The translations under genes were made by a program, and so were the position numbers. 64,000 nucleotides of DNA, taken from assembly GCF_964355755.1 (NCBI RefSeq), contig NC_092676.1, positions 4,136,288 through 4,200,287 of the forward strand, given 5' to 3'. Under the pieces are notes generated by a model. It was not told the DNA's origin and ran no database searches. It worked only from the letters and a program-made list of their open reading frames with translations. Below are positions 58,101-63,149 of this stretch, piece after piece (the stretch's first letter is position 1; every line of letters begins with the position of its first letter). This DNA is from Antedon mediterranea (taxonomy: Eukaryota; Echinodermata; Crinoidea; Comatulida; Antedonidae).

Positions 58101-59086
58101 CCAATAAGCATGATTATTTTGTGTAATCTTCATAATGAAACTTCATTCAGTACCATTTTTTTGTAAAGACCTGTTTCATTTATTGAGTTGCAGGCTGCAT
58201 TGCAGCGGTGATAACTAATGGTTTTAATATATTGTAGTTGAAAACATATAATTTACATCAAAAATTAAATACTGCAATTTTTAGTCGCGTGGACGCGACT
58301 CCATAGTTCACTATGTCGGTCGGTCGGTCTGTCTGTCGGTCCGGTATCACTATGCGTTTTATCGCTTTCTGACCTTATCTTGATATCAGTTTAATCTAGC
58401 TAAGTCAATTTTTCACAGTATATTCCTTATGGCCAGGAATCGATGTGGTTATGTTTTCCCGGTGCGCAATAACAAATTACGCGGTCTACGCACGACGATT
58501 TAACGAAATCACGTTTGTAATCATATCTTCAAAACCATGAATCACAATTAAATAAAATTTGGTACTTGTAAATTACAGGGCATAAATCATCATATGGCAA
58601 TACAATTACATGCGTAGCGCATGTAACGCATGCGTACGCGCGCTTACAATTTTCAAAATTTATTTTCGATGAAATAAGAGTACGTTTCAGGCAATTTTAA
58701 GCGTTTACAAAATTGCCATGAGTGCGCAGATTTTTGCGCGTTAAATGTTATTGCGCACTCTATTTGCCCGATTTCTGTTTTCTTGACTTACTTTTCAACT
58801 CGAAATTATGTTATACGAGCACGTCAAAAGTGTCAGGCTACGCACGTGTAAATTAAAAAAATATAAATGTTTTTAAACATTTCAACATTTTTAAACATGT
58901 TCAGTAATTTCGGTCAGTTGGTAGGTTGGTCGGTCGGTAAACACTAATGAGCACGCGACTGCAGCCATCTATATGGCCTTGTTAATTCATACTGAACTTT
59001 TTCTTCAGGCCTGGCGTGTGGGACTCTAATCAAATACCTACAATAGAAGCCAATTCATTTAATGGTTTGACATCACTGCTACAACT
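19086..59086 (+). CDS. Secreted or membrane receptor: signal peptide, 3 SRCR domains, LRR N-cap, at least 10 LRRs (join of exons, 3' incomplete)
   Basis: Exons: 19086-19161 (inferred), SRCR 36845-37150, 38307-38612 and 39459-39767, LRR N-cap 41865-42006, then LRR exons 43263-43334, 44185-44256, 45061-45132, 45844-45915, 46883-46954, 50085-50159, 51281-51352, 52682-52753, 53138-53209 and 59009-59086. Phases are consistent throughout: 1-1 for SRCR, 1-2 for the N-cap, 2-2 for LRRs. SRCR and LRR domains act in ligand recognition by innate immune receptors. A pattern-recognition role is inferred, not shown. No LRR C-cap, transmembrane segment or stop was found before 64000, so it is unknown whether the product is secreted or membrane-bound. 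Neighbouring units share near-identical introns, which shows local exon duplication. Splitting into two genes cannot be excluded, but the SRCR3 to N-cap phase match argues against it. Confidence 0.65.
19200..19667. other. Intron sequence with a possible MITE remnant
   Basis: AT-rich. A segment at about 19515-19600 (AGACCGGTTCACACTGAGC, then ACACGCGCGTC) resembles one end of a MITE with no visible partner. No coding is seen. Confidence 0.4.
19668..21112 (+). mobile_element. Non-autonomous Helitron, 1445 bp, family 1
   Basis: It starts with TC (TCTATATATAAATTTACG) after a host A at 19667 and ends with CTAG before a host T at 21113. The 3' end is preceded by a hairpin with arms GATGGTACGC and GTACCATC around GAGCGAAGCGAGC. 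These are the hallmarks of Helitron rolling-circle transposons. Copies on the opposite strand at 50244-51053 and 54637-56081 share both ends. No Rep/helicase frame is present; short frames inside are incidental. Confidence 0.88.
21375..22298 (-). pseudogene. LINE fragment: endonuclease domain joined to a short 3' tail
   Basis: Read on the minus strand from 22298, the translation contains a [12 protein letters not shown] block, FNSRSLVKN, a catalytic-type [22 protein letters not shown], then VIYRPPE. After a one-base frameshift near 21650 it continues GDFNIDLL and [13 protein letters not shown]. These are AP-type endonuclease motifs of jockey/CR1/L2-like LINE ORF2. Instead of a reverse transcriptase it runs straight into a short 3' end with AATAAACTTGAACTTGAAC repeats. 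It is therefore an internally deleted, dead copy. Its upstream part is cut by the LINE at 22299-25950. Confidence 0.75.
22490..24579 (-). pseudogene. LINE ORF2 remnant: PHD-like finger plus reverse transcriptase
   Basis: From 24579 the frame starts MICIVCRN with a Cys/His pattern C-x2-C, C-x2-C, H-x2-C, like the PHD finger of CR1-type LINEs. After an in-frame TGA near 24460 come [14 protein letters not shown] and an upstream RT region (24369-24025). A stop at the end of that piece is followed by 24015-23833, then 23822-23343 with [17 protein letters not shown] and [11 protein letters not shown]. The frame then reaches TAA near 23342 and resumes with [14 protein letters not shown] and the catalytic YVDDL (about 23220). 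A shift near 22980-23060 leads to the C-terminal part ending at 22490. Gaps between pieces are stops or small frameshifts. Confidence 0.8.
24954..25625 (-). pseudogene. LINE ORF1-like protein with coiled coil and RRM-like core
   Basis: About 223 residues. Residues 5-90 are a predicted coiled coil ([15 protein letters not shown], then heptad-like [11 protein letters not shown]). From about residue 82 the [18 protein letters not shown] block, then [14 protein letters not shown], and RQ/LSKSKS..LK match L1/Transposase_22-type ORF1 proteins, which bind RNA and accompany the LINE transcript. The frame has no ATG here: it begins in frame upstream of a TTG at 25625 and is out of register with the repeat region before it. 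Confidence 0.7.
25640..25930 (-). repeat. Three tandem copies of about 96 bp in the LINE ORF1 N-terminal region
   Basis: On the minus strand one frame encodes three repeats of about 32 residues with the cores [12 protein letters not shown] and [14 protein letters not shown]. One copy has a small deletion (TSRRREIQ). The array is Glu/Ser/Ala-rich and ends in a TAG in that frame just before ORF1. Confidence 0.75.
26036..27436 (+). mobile_element. Non-autonomous Helitron, 1401 bp, family 2
   Basis: The 5' end is TCTATATTATAAGTGAGAGA followed by (GTCT)n, after a host A at 26035. The 3' end is a hairpin with arms ACCCGCCC and GGGCGGGT, then ATAATTG and CTAG before a host T at 27437. Inside are diverged repeats of a block of about 190 bp (GTATGGGGTATCAAAATGA, TGTACC.GGAA). 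No replication protein is encoded. Confidence 0.82.
27437..28461. other. Unassigned intron segment with higher GC
   Basis: Contains a 122-codon minus frame (27863-27495) and a 91-codon plus frame (27845-28120) meeting at about 27850. Neither has recognisable motifs or splice support. The block AATACAATTAACATTTTCCT occurs twice (near 28120 and 28427), marking a duplicated flank of unknown origin. Confidence 0.4.
29300..31790. repeat. Higher-order satellite repeat, copy 1 (period 2683 bp)
   Basis: Matches 31983-34473 base for base over most of its length, including the embedded LINE fragment (29569 and 32252) and its incidental frames. The offset is constant at 2683 bp. Only occasional differences were seen by eye, for example CGCCGG/CGCTGG near 30412/33095 and TTGAATAG/TTGCATAG. 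Confidence 0.9.
29569..30006 (-). mobile_element. 5'-truncated LINE 3' end in the satellite, copy 1
   Basis: Minus-strand 3' end with TCTAAATAAAGTTTATATATA. It interrupts a satellite monomer (GACATCGCT before, ACTTCCATTTT after). No supported coding frame. Confidence 0.6.
31983..34473. repeat. Higher-order satellite repeat, copy 2
   Basis: Second copy of the 2683-bp unit. Divergence from copy 1 begins near 34474, where this copy continues with ordinary monomers and copy 1 has a GGCAGGTTTTGATAGGCGG variant. That variant block recurs at 35225, giving a second long-range duplication with an offset of about 3420 bp. Confidence 0.9.
32252..32689 (-). mobile_element. 5'-truncated LINE 3' end in the satellite, copy 2
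   Basis: Sequence-identical by eye to 29569-30006. It was copied with the satellite rather than inserted twice. Confidence 0.6.
35956..36291 (-). mobile_element. Retrotransposed insert with poly(A) tail and 13-bp target duplication
   Basis: On the minus strand it ends in GAATAAAAAAA and a long poly(A) (read here as poly(T)). It is flanked by ACATACGATTGTT at 35943-35955 and 36292-36304, a target-site duplication made from a satellite monomer. The minus frame 36282-36076 ends VNSGRFN-stop and could be the C-terminus of a LINE ORF2. A palindromic GAGGCGCCTT..AAGGCGCCTC pair lies near the tail. Confidence 0.8.
36845..37150 (+). CDS. SRCR domain exon 1
   Basis: The acceptor is TTATGCAG (ends 36844) and the donor GTAAAA (starts 37151). 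The exon is 306 nt, phase 1-1. The translation has the full SRCR signature: [36 protein letters not shown] and [11 protein letters not shown]. There are six cysteines. The Cys of the usual QLGCG motif is replaced (QLRLG), giving the group A-type set of MARCO-like domains although a single exon encodes it. The donor GTAAAA is weaker than those of the other two SRCR exons. Confidence 0.92.
37151..38306. other. Intron duplicated between SRCR exons
   Basis: Apart from the SINE, this intron is nearly collinear with 38613-39458: AATGTTAAAATAAAAACGTT, GGACGGGCGCCATCTTATG and ACGAGAGTATAGCTTCACAG occur in both. This shows that exon and intron were duplicated together as a unit of about 1.14 kb. Confidence 0.85.
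37313..37637 (+). mobile_element. tRNA-derived SINE
   Basis: The head has a perfect pol III A box TGGCCGAGCGG (37319-37329) and a B box GGTTCGAGGCA (37374-37384), as in type II tRNAs (Leu or Ser). The body contains CTCGGATAAGGTCTATAAACC, a core widespread in invertebrate SINEs, and the tail is (AATC)n. It is absent from the paralogous intron after SRCR exon 2. Confidence 0.88.
38307..38612 (+). CDS. SRCR domain exon 2
   Basis: The acceptor is TCATTTAG (ends 38306) and the donor GTAAGT (starts 38613). The exon is 306 nt, phase 1-1, reading [32 protein letters not shown] and [11 protein letters not shown] with six conserved cysteines. It differs from domain 1 at about 16 of 101 positions, almost all by amino-acid-changing base substitutions. 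Confidence 0.93.
39459..39767 (+). CDS. SRCR domain exon 3
   Basis: The acceptor is TCATTTAG (ends 39458) and the donor GTAGGA (starts 39768). The exon is 309 nt, phase 1-1, one codon longer than the others (ends VICQ). It contains [18 protein letters not shown] and [11 protein letters not shown]. It differs from domain 2 at about 11 positions, and its upstream intron is a near copy of that before domain 2. Confidence 0.93.
40108..41728. mobile_element. Non-autonomous hAT transposon with 8-bp target duplications
   Basis: Termini CAGGGGTGGCGCCAGG and its inverted partner CTGGCGCCACCACTG are flanked by perfect CCACCAGT duplications (40100-40107 and 41729-41736). 8-bp duplications and CAG-type ends are typical of hAT. 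The ends are GC-rich with GGGGGTCCAGGGGGCGAAGC. Inside, a segment of about 310 bp (CGTCTCGACCCAACGTTGAA) is tandemly duplicated at about 41010-41330 and 41335-41640. No transposase was seen; frames at 40693-41073 and 40891-41166 have no recognisable domain. Confidence 0.88.
41865..42006 (+). CDS. LRR N-terminal cap (LRRNT) exon
   Basis: The acceptor is TTGTAG (ends 41864) and the donor GTAAGT (starts 42007). The exon is 142 nt, phase 1 in and phase 2 out. With the G left by SRCR exon 3 it reads [10 protein letters not shown], then a Cys-rich stretch with CYLASC and NNTRC, and ends PITRL. The CPxxCxC pattern is the LRRNT signature, with extra cysteines beyond the usual four. Two Asn-x-Ser/Thr-like sites suggest an extracellular location. 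Confidence 0.85.
42458..42490 (+). pseudogene. Vestigial LRR exon (3' half and splice signals lost)
   Basis: The conserved LRR-intron block AGCTTGGATATTGTGATTTA leads into GGATTTGACCTATAACCAAA, matching the start of an LRR exon. The TTTTTACTTTTAAG acceptor is deleted, an extra T breaks the frame, and the sequence jumps to downstream intron (TTGGTTAAACAATGATAATG). Confidence 0.7.
43263..43334 (+). CDS. LRR exon 1
   Basis: The acceptor is CTTTTAAG and the donor GTAAGT. It is 72 nt, phase 2-2. With the preceding TT it reads [11 protein letters not shown] then [14 protein letters not shown]. This is a 24-residue typical LRR (LxLxxNxIxxL). Variable beta-strand residues: S, Y, D. Confidence 0.92.
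44185..44256 (+). CDS. LRR exon 2
   Basis: 72 nt, phase 2-2, same splice signals as LRR exon 1 and 922 bp downstream of it. Reads [11 protein letters not shown] then [14 protein letters not shown]. Beta-strand residues are D, G, S; the rest is identical to exon 1. Confidence 0.92.
45061..45132 (+). CDS. LRR exon 3
   Basis: 72 nt, phase 2-2, 876 bp after exon 2. Reads [11 protein letters not shown] then [14 protein letters not shown]. Beta-strand residues are N, Y, S. The following intron is shortened. Confidence 0.92.
45844..45915 (+). CDS. LRR exon 4
   Basis: 72 nt, phase 2-2, 783 bp after exon 3. Reads [11 protein letters not shown] then [14 protein letters not shown]. Beta-strand residues are D, R, G; Gln is replaced by Pro in the turn. 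Confidence 0.92.
46883..46954 (+). CDS. LRR exon 5
   Basis: 72 nt, phase 2-2, 1039 bp after exon 4. Reads [11 protein letters not shown] then [14 protein letters not shown]. Beta-strand residues are N, R, W; the NQI motif is NRI. A second copy of intron sequence without an exon follows near 47390. Confidence 0.92.
48098..48141 (+). pseudogene. Broken LRR exon (5' half and acceptor lost)
   Basis: Only the 3' part of an LRR exon remains (CCAGCCAATGCATTTGCTGG, then ...AAAACACT and the donor GTAAGT). The acceptor tract and the LxLxxNQI codons are deleted after GTGATTTACTTATA. Using the CCAG as an acceptor would shift the frame, so it is probably skipped. Confidence 0.75.
48465..49205 (-). repeat. 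Inverted copy of LRR-intron sequence
   Basis: Reads on the minus strand like the introns around LRR exons 1-5 (TTATAATGATTGTTATACTAA, ATTGTAGGATCAATTGTAAT, CAACATGAATGAA). The part where an exon and its preceding block should be is deleted (CATTATCATTATACAGTTG to GTACTGCATGTACTC). With 47900-48430 it forms a large imperfect palindrome. Confidence 0.8.
50085..50159 (+). CDS. LRR exon 6 (long form)
   Basis: The acceptor is CATTTAAG and the donor GTGAGT. It is 75 nt, phase 2-2, 25 residues including the split Leu. Reads [12 protein letters not shown] then [14 protein letters not shown]. It is close to LRR exon 9 in sequence and in its flanking introns, but has an extra residue in the beta-strand (WFMNG). 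Confidence 0.88.
50244..51053 (-). mobile_element. Helitron family 1, internally deleted copy (810 bp)
   Basis: Same ends as the 19668-21112 element, in reverse: CTAGATGGTACGC hairpin at the left and TATATAGA at the right, between host A (50243) and T (51054). The paralogous intron after LRR exon 9 shows the empty site (AAATTA joined to TTCCAGTT near 53296). About 630 bp of the interior is missing. Confidence 0.9.
51281..51352 (+). CDS. LRR exon 7
   Basis: The acceptor is TTTTGAAG, weaker than its neighbours, and the donor GTAAGT. It is 72 nt, phase 2-2. Reads [11 protein letters not shown] then [14 protein letters not shown]. Confidence 0.85.
51840..52420. repeat. Decayed Helitron family 1 fragments in an LRR intron
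   Basis: Blocks ATACGTTTATACAAATGTAT plus GAATGGAACATTCCAA (about 51850-51900) and CTATTTCAATCGAC plus TTAGTGGTATATTATTT (about 52215-52300) match the interior of the 19668-21112 Helitron but are more diverged. A segment of about 150 bp starting GGTGTTTAAGAC near 52368 recurs near 54261. Confidence 0.5.
52682..52753 (+). CDS. LRR exon 8
   Basis: The acceptor is TCTTTGTAG and the donor GTGAGT. It is 72 nt, phase 2-2. Reads [11 protein letters not shown] then [14 protein letters not shown]. Confidence 0.88.
53138..53209 (+). CDS. LRR exon 9
   Basis: The acceptor is ATTTAAG and the donor GTGAGT. It is 72 nt, phase 2-2. Reads [11 protein letters not shown] then [14 protein letters not shown]. 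It shares its upstream intron end (AATCAATAGATAATT, CTAGCAAGAC) with LRR exon 6, so the two are products of a block duplication. Confidence 0.9.
53210..54636. other. Intron after LRR exon 9, left part; no exon seen
   Basis: AT-rich with a (TA)n run near 53480. It includes the Helitron empty site near 53296 and a diverged copy of the 52368 block near 54261. No intact LRR exon was found. Confidence 0.5.
54637..56081 (-). mobile_element. Helitron family 1, full-length inverted copy (1445 bp)
   Basis: Same length as the 19668-21112 copy, in the opposite orientation. The left end CTAG plus GATGGTACGC hairpin follows a host A (54636), and the right end TATATAGA precedes a host T (56082). No coding capacity. 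Confidence 0.9.
56082..57286. other. Intron sequence, no feature recognised
   Basis: AT-rich. A TTTGAAG followed by GATATTGCACATCGGGC near 56657 weakly resembles an LRR acceptor, but no repeat motif follows. The 83-codon frame at 56584 has no recognisable domain. Confidence 0.4.
57287..58014 (+). mobile_element. Hairpin-ended repeat with GACCGACCG motifs, plus copy
   Basis: Starts AACAAGGCCAACATCCATTA and ends with a hairpin, AGTCGCGT..ACGCGACT, then AA. GACCGACCGACA-type repeats plus the same hairpin also occur inside at about 57340-57395. CG-rich words (GCGCGCGCGCG, TTGCGCGCGT) set it apart from the AT-rich surroundings. The CTAA-type end is Helitron-like, but a TC start was not seen. Confidence 0.6.
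58281..58983 (-). mobile_element. Hairpin-ended repeat with GACCGACCG motifs, minus copy
   Basis: Inverted relative to 57287-58014: TTAGTCGCGTGGACGCGACT at the left, GTCGGTCGGTCGGTCTG next, and ATATGGCCTTGTTAAT at the right. Its right end lies only about 25 bp before the acceptor of the last LRR exon. Confidence 0.6.
59009..59086 (+). CDS. LRR exon 10 (long form, last seen)
   Basis: The acceptor is TTTCTTCAG and the donor GTGAGT. It is 78 nt, phase 2-2, 26 residues including the split Leu. Reads [13 protein letters not shown] then [14 protein letters not shown]. The beta-strand segment is two residues longer than usual. No C-cap exon follows within the window. Confidence 0.85.
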
Positions 59087-59159
59087 GTGAGTATTTTTTC
59101 AATTTGTATACTTCTACAAACTTCCTAGATTTTTCAAATACAACATGTCATTTTAGAAT

Positions 59160-59538
59160 ATTTTTCAGTAGATTTTGTATCAAACAAAAATCAGCAAAAC
59201 ATGGCCAATCACAAGATGGTATATAAAACATCAACATCATCCATGGGTTACCAATGACATCAATCAATTTATCAATATAAAGCATAGACTGTTCAGAAAA
59301 GCCAAACGTATTGGTTCTGTATCTGCATGGGATGACTATAAGTCTATTTGTAATAAGGTTAAGCGTCTATGCAATAAGTCGTATTATTCATATGTCAACA
59401 AATTATTTACAAGTGACTCTACTCGTAAAGCTTTCTGGCGTTTTGTTAGAGAACGTAGAAGATCACCAGAACCCGTTATCTTTTAATATTAACGGTGTGA
59501 ATGTTTTGTCACACCCTGTAATTGCTAGTTCATTTAAT
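59160..59538 (+). pseudogene. LINE ORF2 fragment, upstream of the nested insert
   Basis: A frame from about 59175 reads INIKHRLFRKAKRIG, SICNKVKRLCNKSYYS and KAFWRFVRERRRSPEP, the segment before the reverse transcriptase in jockey/CR1-type LINEs. A one-base shift near 59470 moves it to FNINGVNVLSHPVIASSFN. The fragment stops where the insert at about 59539 begins and continues at 61879. Confidence 0.75.
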
Positions 59539-59587
59539 TAGGTTATATGCATGATATGCATATAACCTCTTGATTCTGTCAAAATCT

Positions 59588-59626
<39 letters not shown>

Positions 59627-59630
59627 TTCT
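59588..59630. repeat. (TTTA)n microsatellite
   Basis: About ten TTTA units. Confidence 0.95.
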
Positions 59631-59639
59631 TTCCTTAGC

Positions 59640-60190
59640 ACTATTTGTCCGTGAATTATCTTGGCATCAGTTTCATCTATCTAAGTCAATTTTTCAGAGT
59701 ATATTCCTTATGGCCAGGAATCGATGTGGTTATGTTTTCACGATGCGCAATCAAAAATTACGCGGTCTACGCGCGATTTAACGAAATCACGTTTGTAATC
59801 ATATCTTCACAAACATGAATCACTTTTAAACAAAATTTGGTACTCATAAATTTCAGGTCATATTTCATCATATGGCAATACAATTACGTGCGTAGCGCAT
59901 ATAACGCATGCGTACGCGCGCTTAAAATGTTGAAAATTGTCAGAATTTATTTTCGATGAAATTAGAGTACGTTTCAGGCAATTTTAAGCGTTTAAAAAAT
60001 TGCCATGAGTGCGCATATTTTTGCACGCGCACTGCGCGTCAAACGTTAATGCGCACTGTTTGTGTCCGATTACTGTTGTATAACCTTTCTTTAATAATAT
60101 CATCATATTTTATTCACTTTTCAACGCGAAACAGCGTTATACGAGCACGTCAAAAGTGACGGGCTACGCACGTGTAAGTTAACAAAATGG
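59640..60190 (-). repeat. Partial third copy of the hairpin-ended repeat interior
   Basis: Matches 58370-58880 in order: TAAGTCAATTTTTCA, TATGGCCAGGAATCGATG, ACGCGGTCTACGC and TACGAGCACGTCAAAAGTG. Its terminal hairpin is not present. Confidence 0.65.
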
Positions 60191-60277
60191 TGAAAATATG
60201 CTAAATTTTAAAATTAATATATATCGTTAGAATGCTCGGGAACACCTATTTTTTATTTAATTTTCTTGAAGTGTATG

Positions 60278-61129
60278 TACCGTATATTTCGGTGTATAAG
60301 TCGCACCTGTGTATAAGACGCACCCCCAACTGAGAGTAAAATATCGGTATTTTTTATATCGTCGATGTATAAGACGCACCTTATATTTCATCAAAACAAT
60401 GTTTTTTTAAATTGTAATCAATATTATTGTAATTATATATTTTGTTATATCTACAACGGCGTCCTTTATTTAGGTTTTTTCTTACCTAGGCTCGGCCGCG
60501 CCCAGCCTCAACAAGTTCTTTCTAACTTGTTATTCATGAGTTTCGCCGCAACATCGAGTGCATGACCGTGTGTGTAACACGCACGTGTGTGGGCTAGCCT
60601 CGCTCGATCATTTCGAGAGGGCGCACGTTTTCACGGACAATCGTATTCGATTAGTATCTATGTATCCGAGAAGTGTGTACGCTAGGTCCATGCTATAATC
60701 ACCTGGAGAATATACTAGTCGAATACCGTACACCATGTGCCACCAAAAGAAGGGCTTGCGCTTGGGGTACGGCGATCGTGCGTATAACTACTGTATAAAT
60801 AAATACTATTCCAATCGTACGACGTAAACGTTTACAAATGAAATTTTATCGGAGCGCCATAATGAACAAATCTTTTCATCATATTTAGTATAACATCATG
60901 CTAAAATGACTTGAAAACTAGGCCTAGGCAGAAGCAGGTTGCCGTTACGTTAGTTAGTTACTGTAGCTAGGCCTAGCCTACTCAGGCCTAGCAAACGAGG
61001 TGACGATAGCCTAGGCCTATGTACAATTTGTGTGGTGAGGCATTTATGTTCGGTGTATAAGACGCACCCTTAATTTAGAGGTCAAATTTGCGTGTCAAAA
61101 GTGCGACTTATACACCGAAATATACGGTA
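60278..61129. mobile_element. MITE or non-autonomous DNA transposon (852 bp)
   Basis: Termini TACCGTATATTTCGGTGTAT and its exact inverted partner (ACACCGAAATATACGGTA), continued by AAGTCGCAC and GTGCGACTT. A TA duplication is possible. Direct GTATAAGACGCACC motifs occur near both ends. The interior is unusually GC-rich with CTAGGCCTAG clusters. No transposase. Confidence 0.82.
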
Positions 61130-61462
61130 TCATATGTATGATTTATTATGAAATTAGAAGAACAAAAGTTGATTAAGTCATCATTAATGGCATATTAAAT
61201 TTAACAAAATTAATTTCGACAATCAAACAAATTATAACATTTTCTTAGGCCAAAATAACAAACTTAACGTTAACTTTCTTCCTTAAGAATTTCATATATT
61301 AAAGTTAAAAGTATATAGTTTGACAGTGCATCATTTTTTTAAATTTTTAAAGATGTCATCATAGTAAAACATTATAATTCATTGCGGTATGTAATAATCT
61401 ATCTGCACCAAAGTGGTTACTGCATAGTAAATACACGGTGGAATTTTTCTCCAACTTTTAGT

Positions 61463-61552
61463 CAGTTGTGTATGGCTCGATGGTCTGTGCTCGTGTCAAT
61501 GGCATTCAAGGTACCGAGTTCAAGTCTCACCTTGGGAAACGAAATAAGATTT
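61463..61552 (+). other. tRNA-like segment (possible SINE head or tRNA relic)
   Basis: Has an A-box-like TGGCTCGATGGT and a B-box-like GAGTTCAAGTCTC about 50 bp apart, followed by a T-rich stretch. The acceptor stem is not convincing, so a functional tRNA gene is unlikely. Confidence 0.3.
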
Positions 61553-61878
61553 TTTTTTTATTATCCGTATTGTTCAAATTTATTTCTTAGTGTATAGATT
61601 ATACACATGATTTATAATGAAATCTAGATAAAAAGTTACTTTATGTCTTTATTATTATGTAACAACAAATGCGGTTTATGACATTATACGCAGAGGGATC
61701 TTTGATCGGATTGTGATACCGGCTATGGTGTTCGCGTTAGCAAGGTCCTATCATATATTATAAATAATTAAAGATTCTGAGAAAATCAATCAATCAATAT
61801 ATCTTTTAAAAATCAATTATCTTTATTTAAATCAATGCATATAACCTATAATTCGTCATAGTGACGAATTAAATCTAG

Positions 61879-63091
61879 TTATTTTTTTGTTTCTGTTTTT
61901 AACCCACCCATAATTCCCAACTGTGAACCTCCGGTTTGTAATGTCCCAATCCCTGAACTTTCTCAACTTAACTTTAACGTCTACAATGTTGAGAAGGTGA
62001 TTAATGGACTTTCGTCTAATAAATCTCCAGGTCCTGATTCCGTGCATCCATACATGAAATCTGCTTCCGAATTTATTGCTCCACCATTATTTAATTTGTT
62101 TAACTTGTCCCTGCGTATGGGAGAAATCCCCGCTAAGTGGAAAATGTCCCATATTACTCCTATATTTAAATCTGGTGATACAAATGCAATTTGTAATTAC
62201 AGACCAATATCCCTTACCCTATATGTTCGAAACTGCTTGAAAAAATACTGTTTTCAAGTATATCTGATCACGTTGCTTATAATTGTCCAATTACAGAAGC
62301 CCAGCACGGTTTTTTTCCCTCCCGTTCCTGTGTACCCAACTTACCAACCTAACACCAGAATTGATGTTATCTTTCTCGACTACGCCAAAGCGTTTAATAA
62401 ACTGCCCCACCATATTATTTTAAATAAGCTGGCTAGTCACTTCAATATCAGAGACAATGTCTGGAAATGGATCAAGTCATTTCTATTGGGACGTTCCCAA
62501 AGAGTCTTGTATCAAGGATCCATTAGCCCATCATCCCCAGTTACCTCTGGAATACCACAGGGCAGCGTACTTAGACCCCTTCTTTTTAACTTGTTTATAA
62601 ATGACCTTCCCTCATCTATTATTTCTCAATGTGCATTGTTTGCCGATGACCCGATAATTTATAGAAATATATTTACTGTAGACGATGAAGTTGTTCTTCA
62701 GTGCGATCTGATCAGGCTTTCCTCTTGGTGTGATCTAAATGAAATGGAGCTTAACTTAAATAAAACCAAGGTTCTCCACATTACAAGATCAAGGAAAGAG
62801 TATAGACATGTTTATCGTATAAATGACTTGCCTATTAAATCCGTATCTAGTCATTGTCATTGTCATCTGGGGGTCACGATTAATAGTGAACTTACTGGGG
62901 ATGACCATGTAAACTTAATTATTTCTCGTTCAAATCGAATGTTGGGTTTTATTACTAGTATTGCAGGAGGATCATCCCCTTCAGCTATTTTCTCACTCTA
63001 TAAAGCTCTCATTGTCCCCATCCTTGAATATGGTGTCCCTGCGTGGTTGGGTGTCACGAAACCTAAAACCACGAAAGCTAAGACCCCCTAA
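61879..63091 (+). pseudogene. LINE ORF2 reverse transcriptase, downstream of the nested insert
   Basis: Reads YFFVSVFNPP, then an open frame from 61997 to 63091 with SPGPDSVHP, YRPISLT, DVIFLDYAKAF, GIPQGSVLRPLLFN and the catalytic-type FADDPIIY, then LGVTI. These are the ordered motifs of a jockey/CR1-type LINE reverse transcriptase. A region near 62220-62340 is scrambled by frameshifts, because the EKI and QHGF motifs are missing. The 3' end is cut by short tandem repeats at 63060. It is not functional. Confidence 0.82.
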
Positions 63092-63135
63092 GACCTAAGA
63101 TCACGAAAGCTAAGACCCAAGACCTAAGATTACAA
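63055..63135. repeat. Short tandem repeat (CTAAGACC / ATCACGAAAG)
   Basis: Units of about 18-25 bp with CACGAAAGCTAAGACC and CCTAAGACCTAAGAT, at the truncated end of the LINE. Confidence 0.7.
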
Positions 63136-63149
63136 ATATTTATCTTTCG

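Larger units (their letters stand above)
59539..61878 (+). mobile_element. Helentron/Helitron-like insert of about 2.34 kb splitting the LINE
   Basis: The left end has TAGGTTATATGCATGATATG with its own inverted partner GCATATAACCT. The same GCATATAACCT recurs close to the right end (about 61839), followed by a terminal hairpin AATTCGTCA..TGACGAATT, then AAATCTAG before a host T. Asymmetric inverted ends plus a 3' hairpin is the plan described for Helentrons. Removing the insert restores the LINE reading frame. It carries other repeats at 59640-60190 and 60278-61129. No replication protein is visible. Confidence 0.7.
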
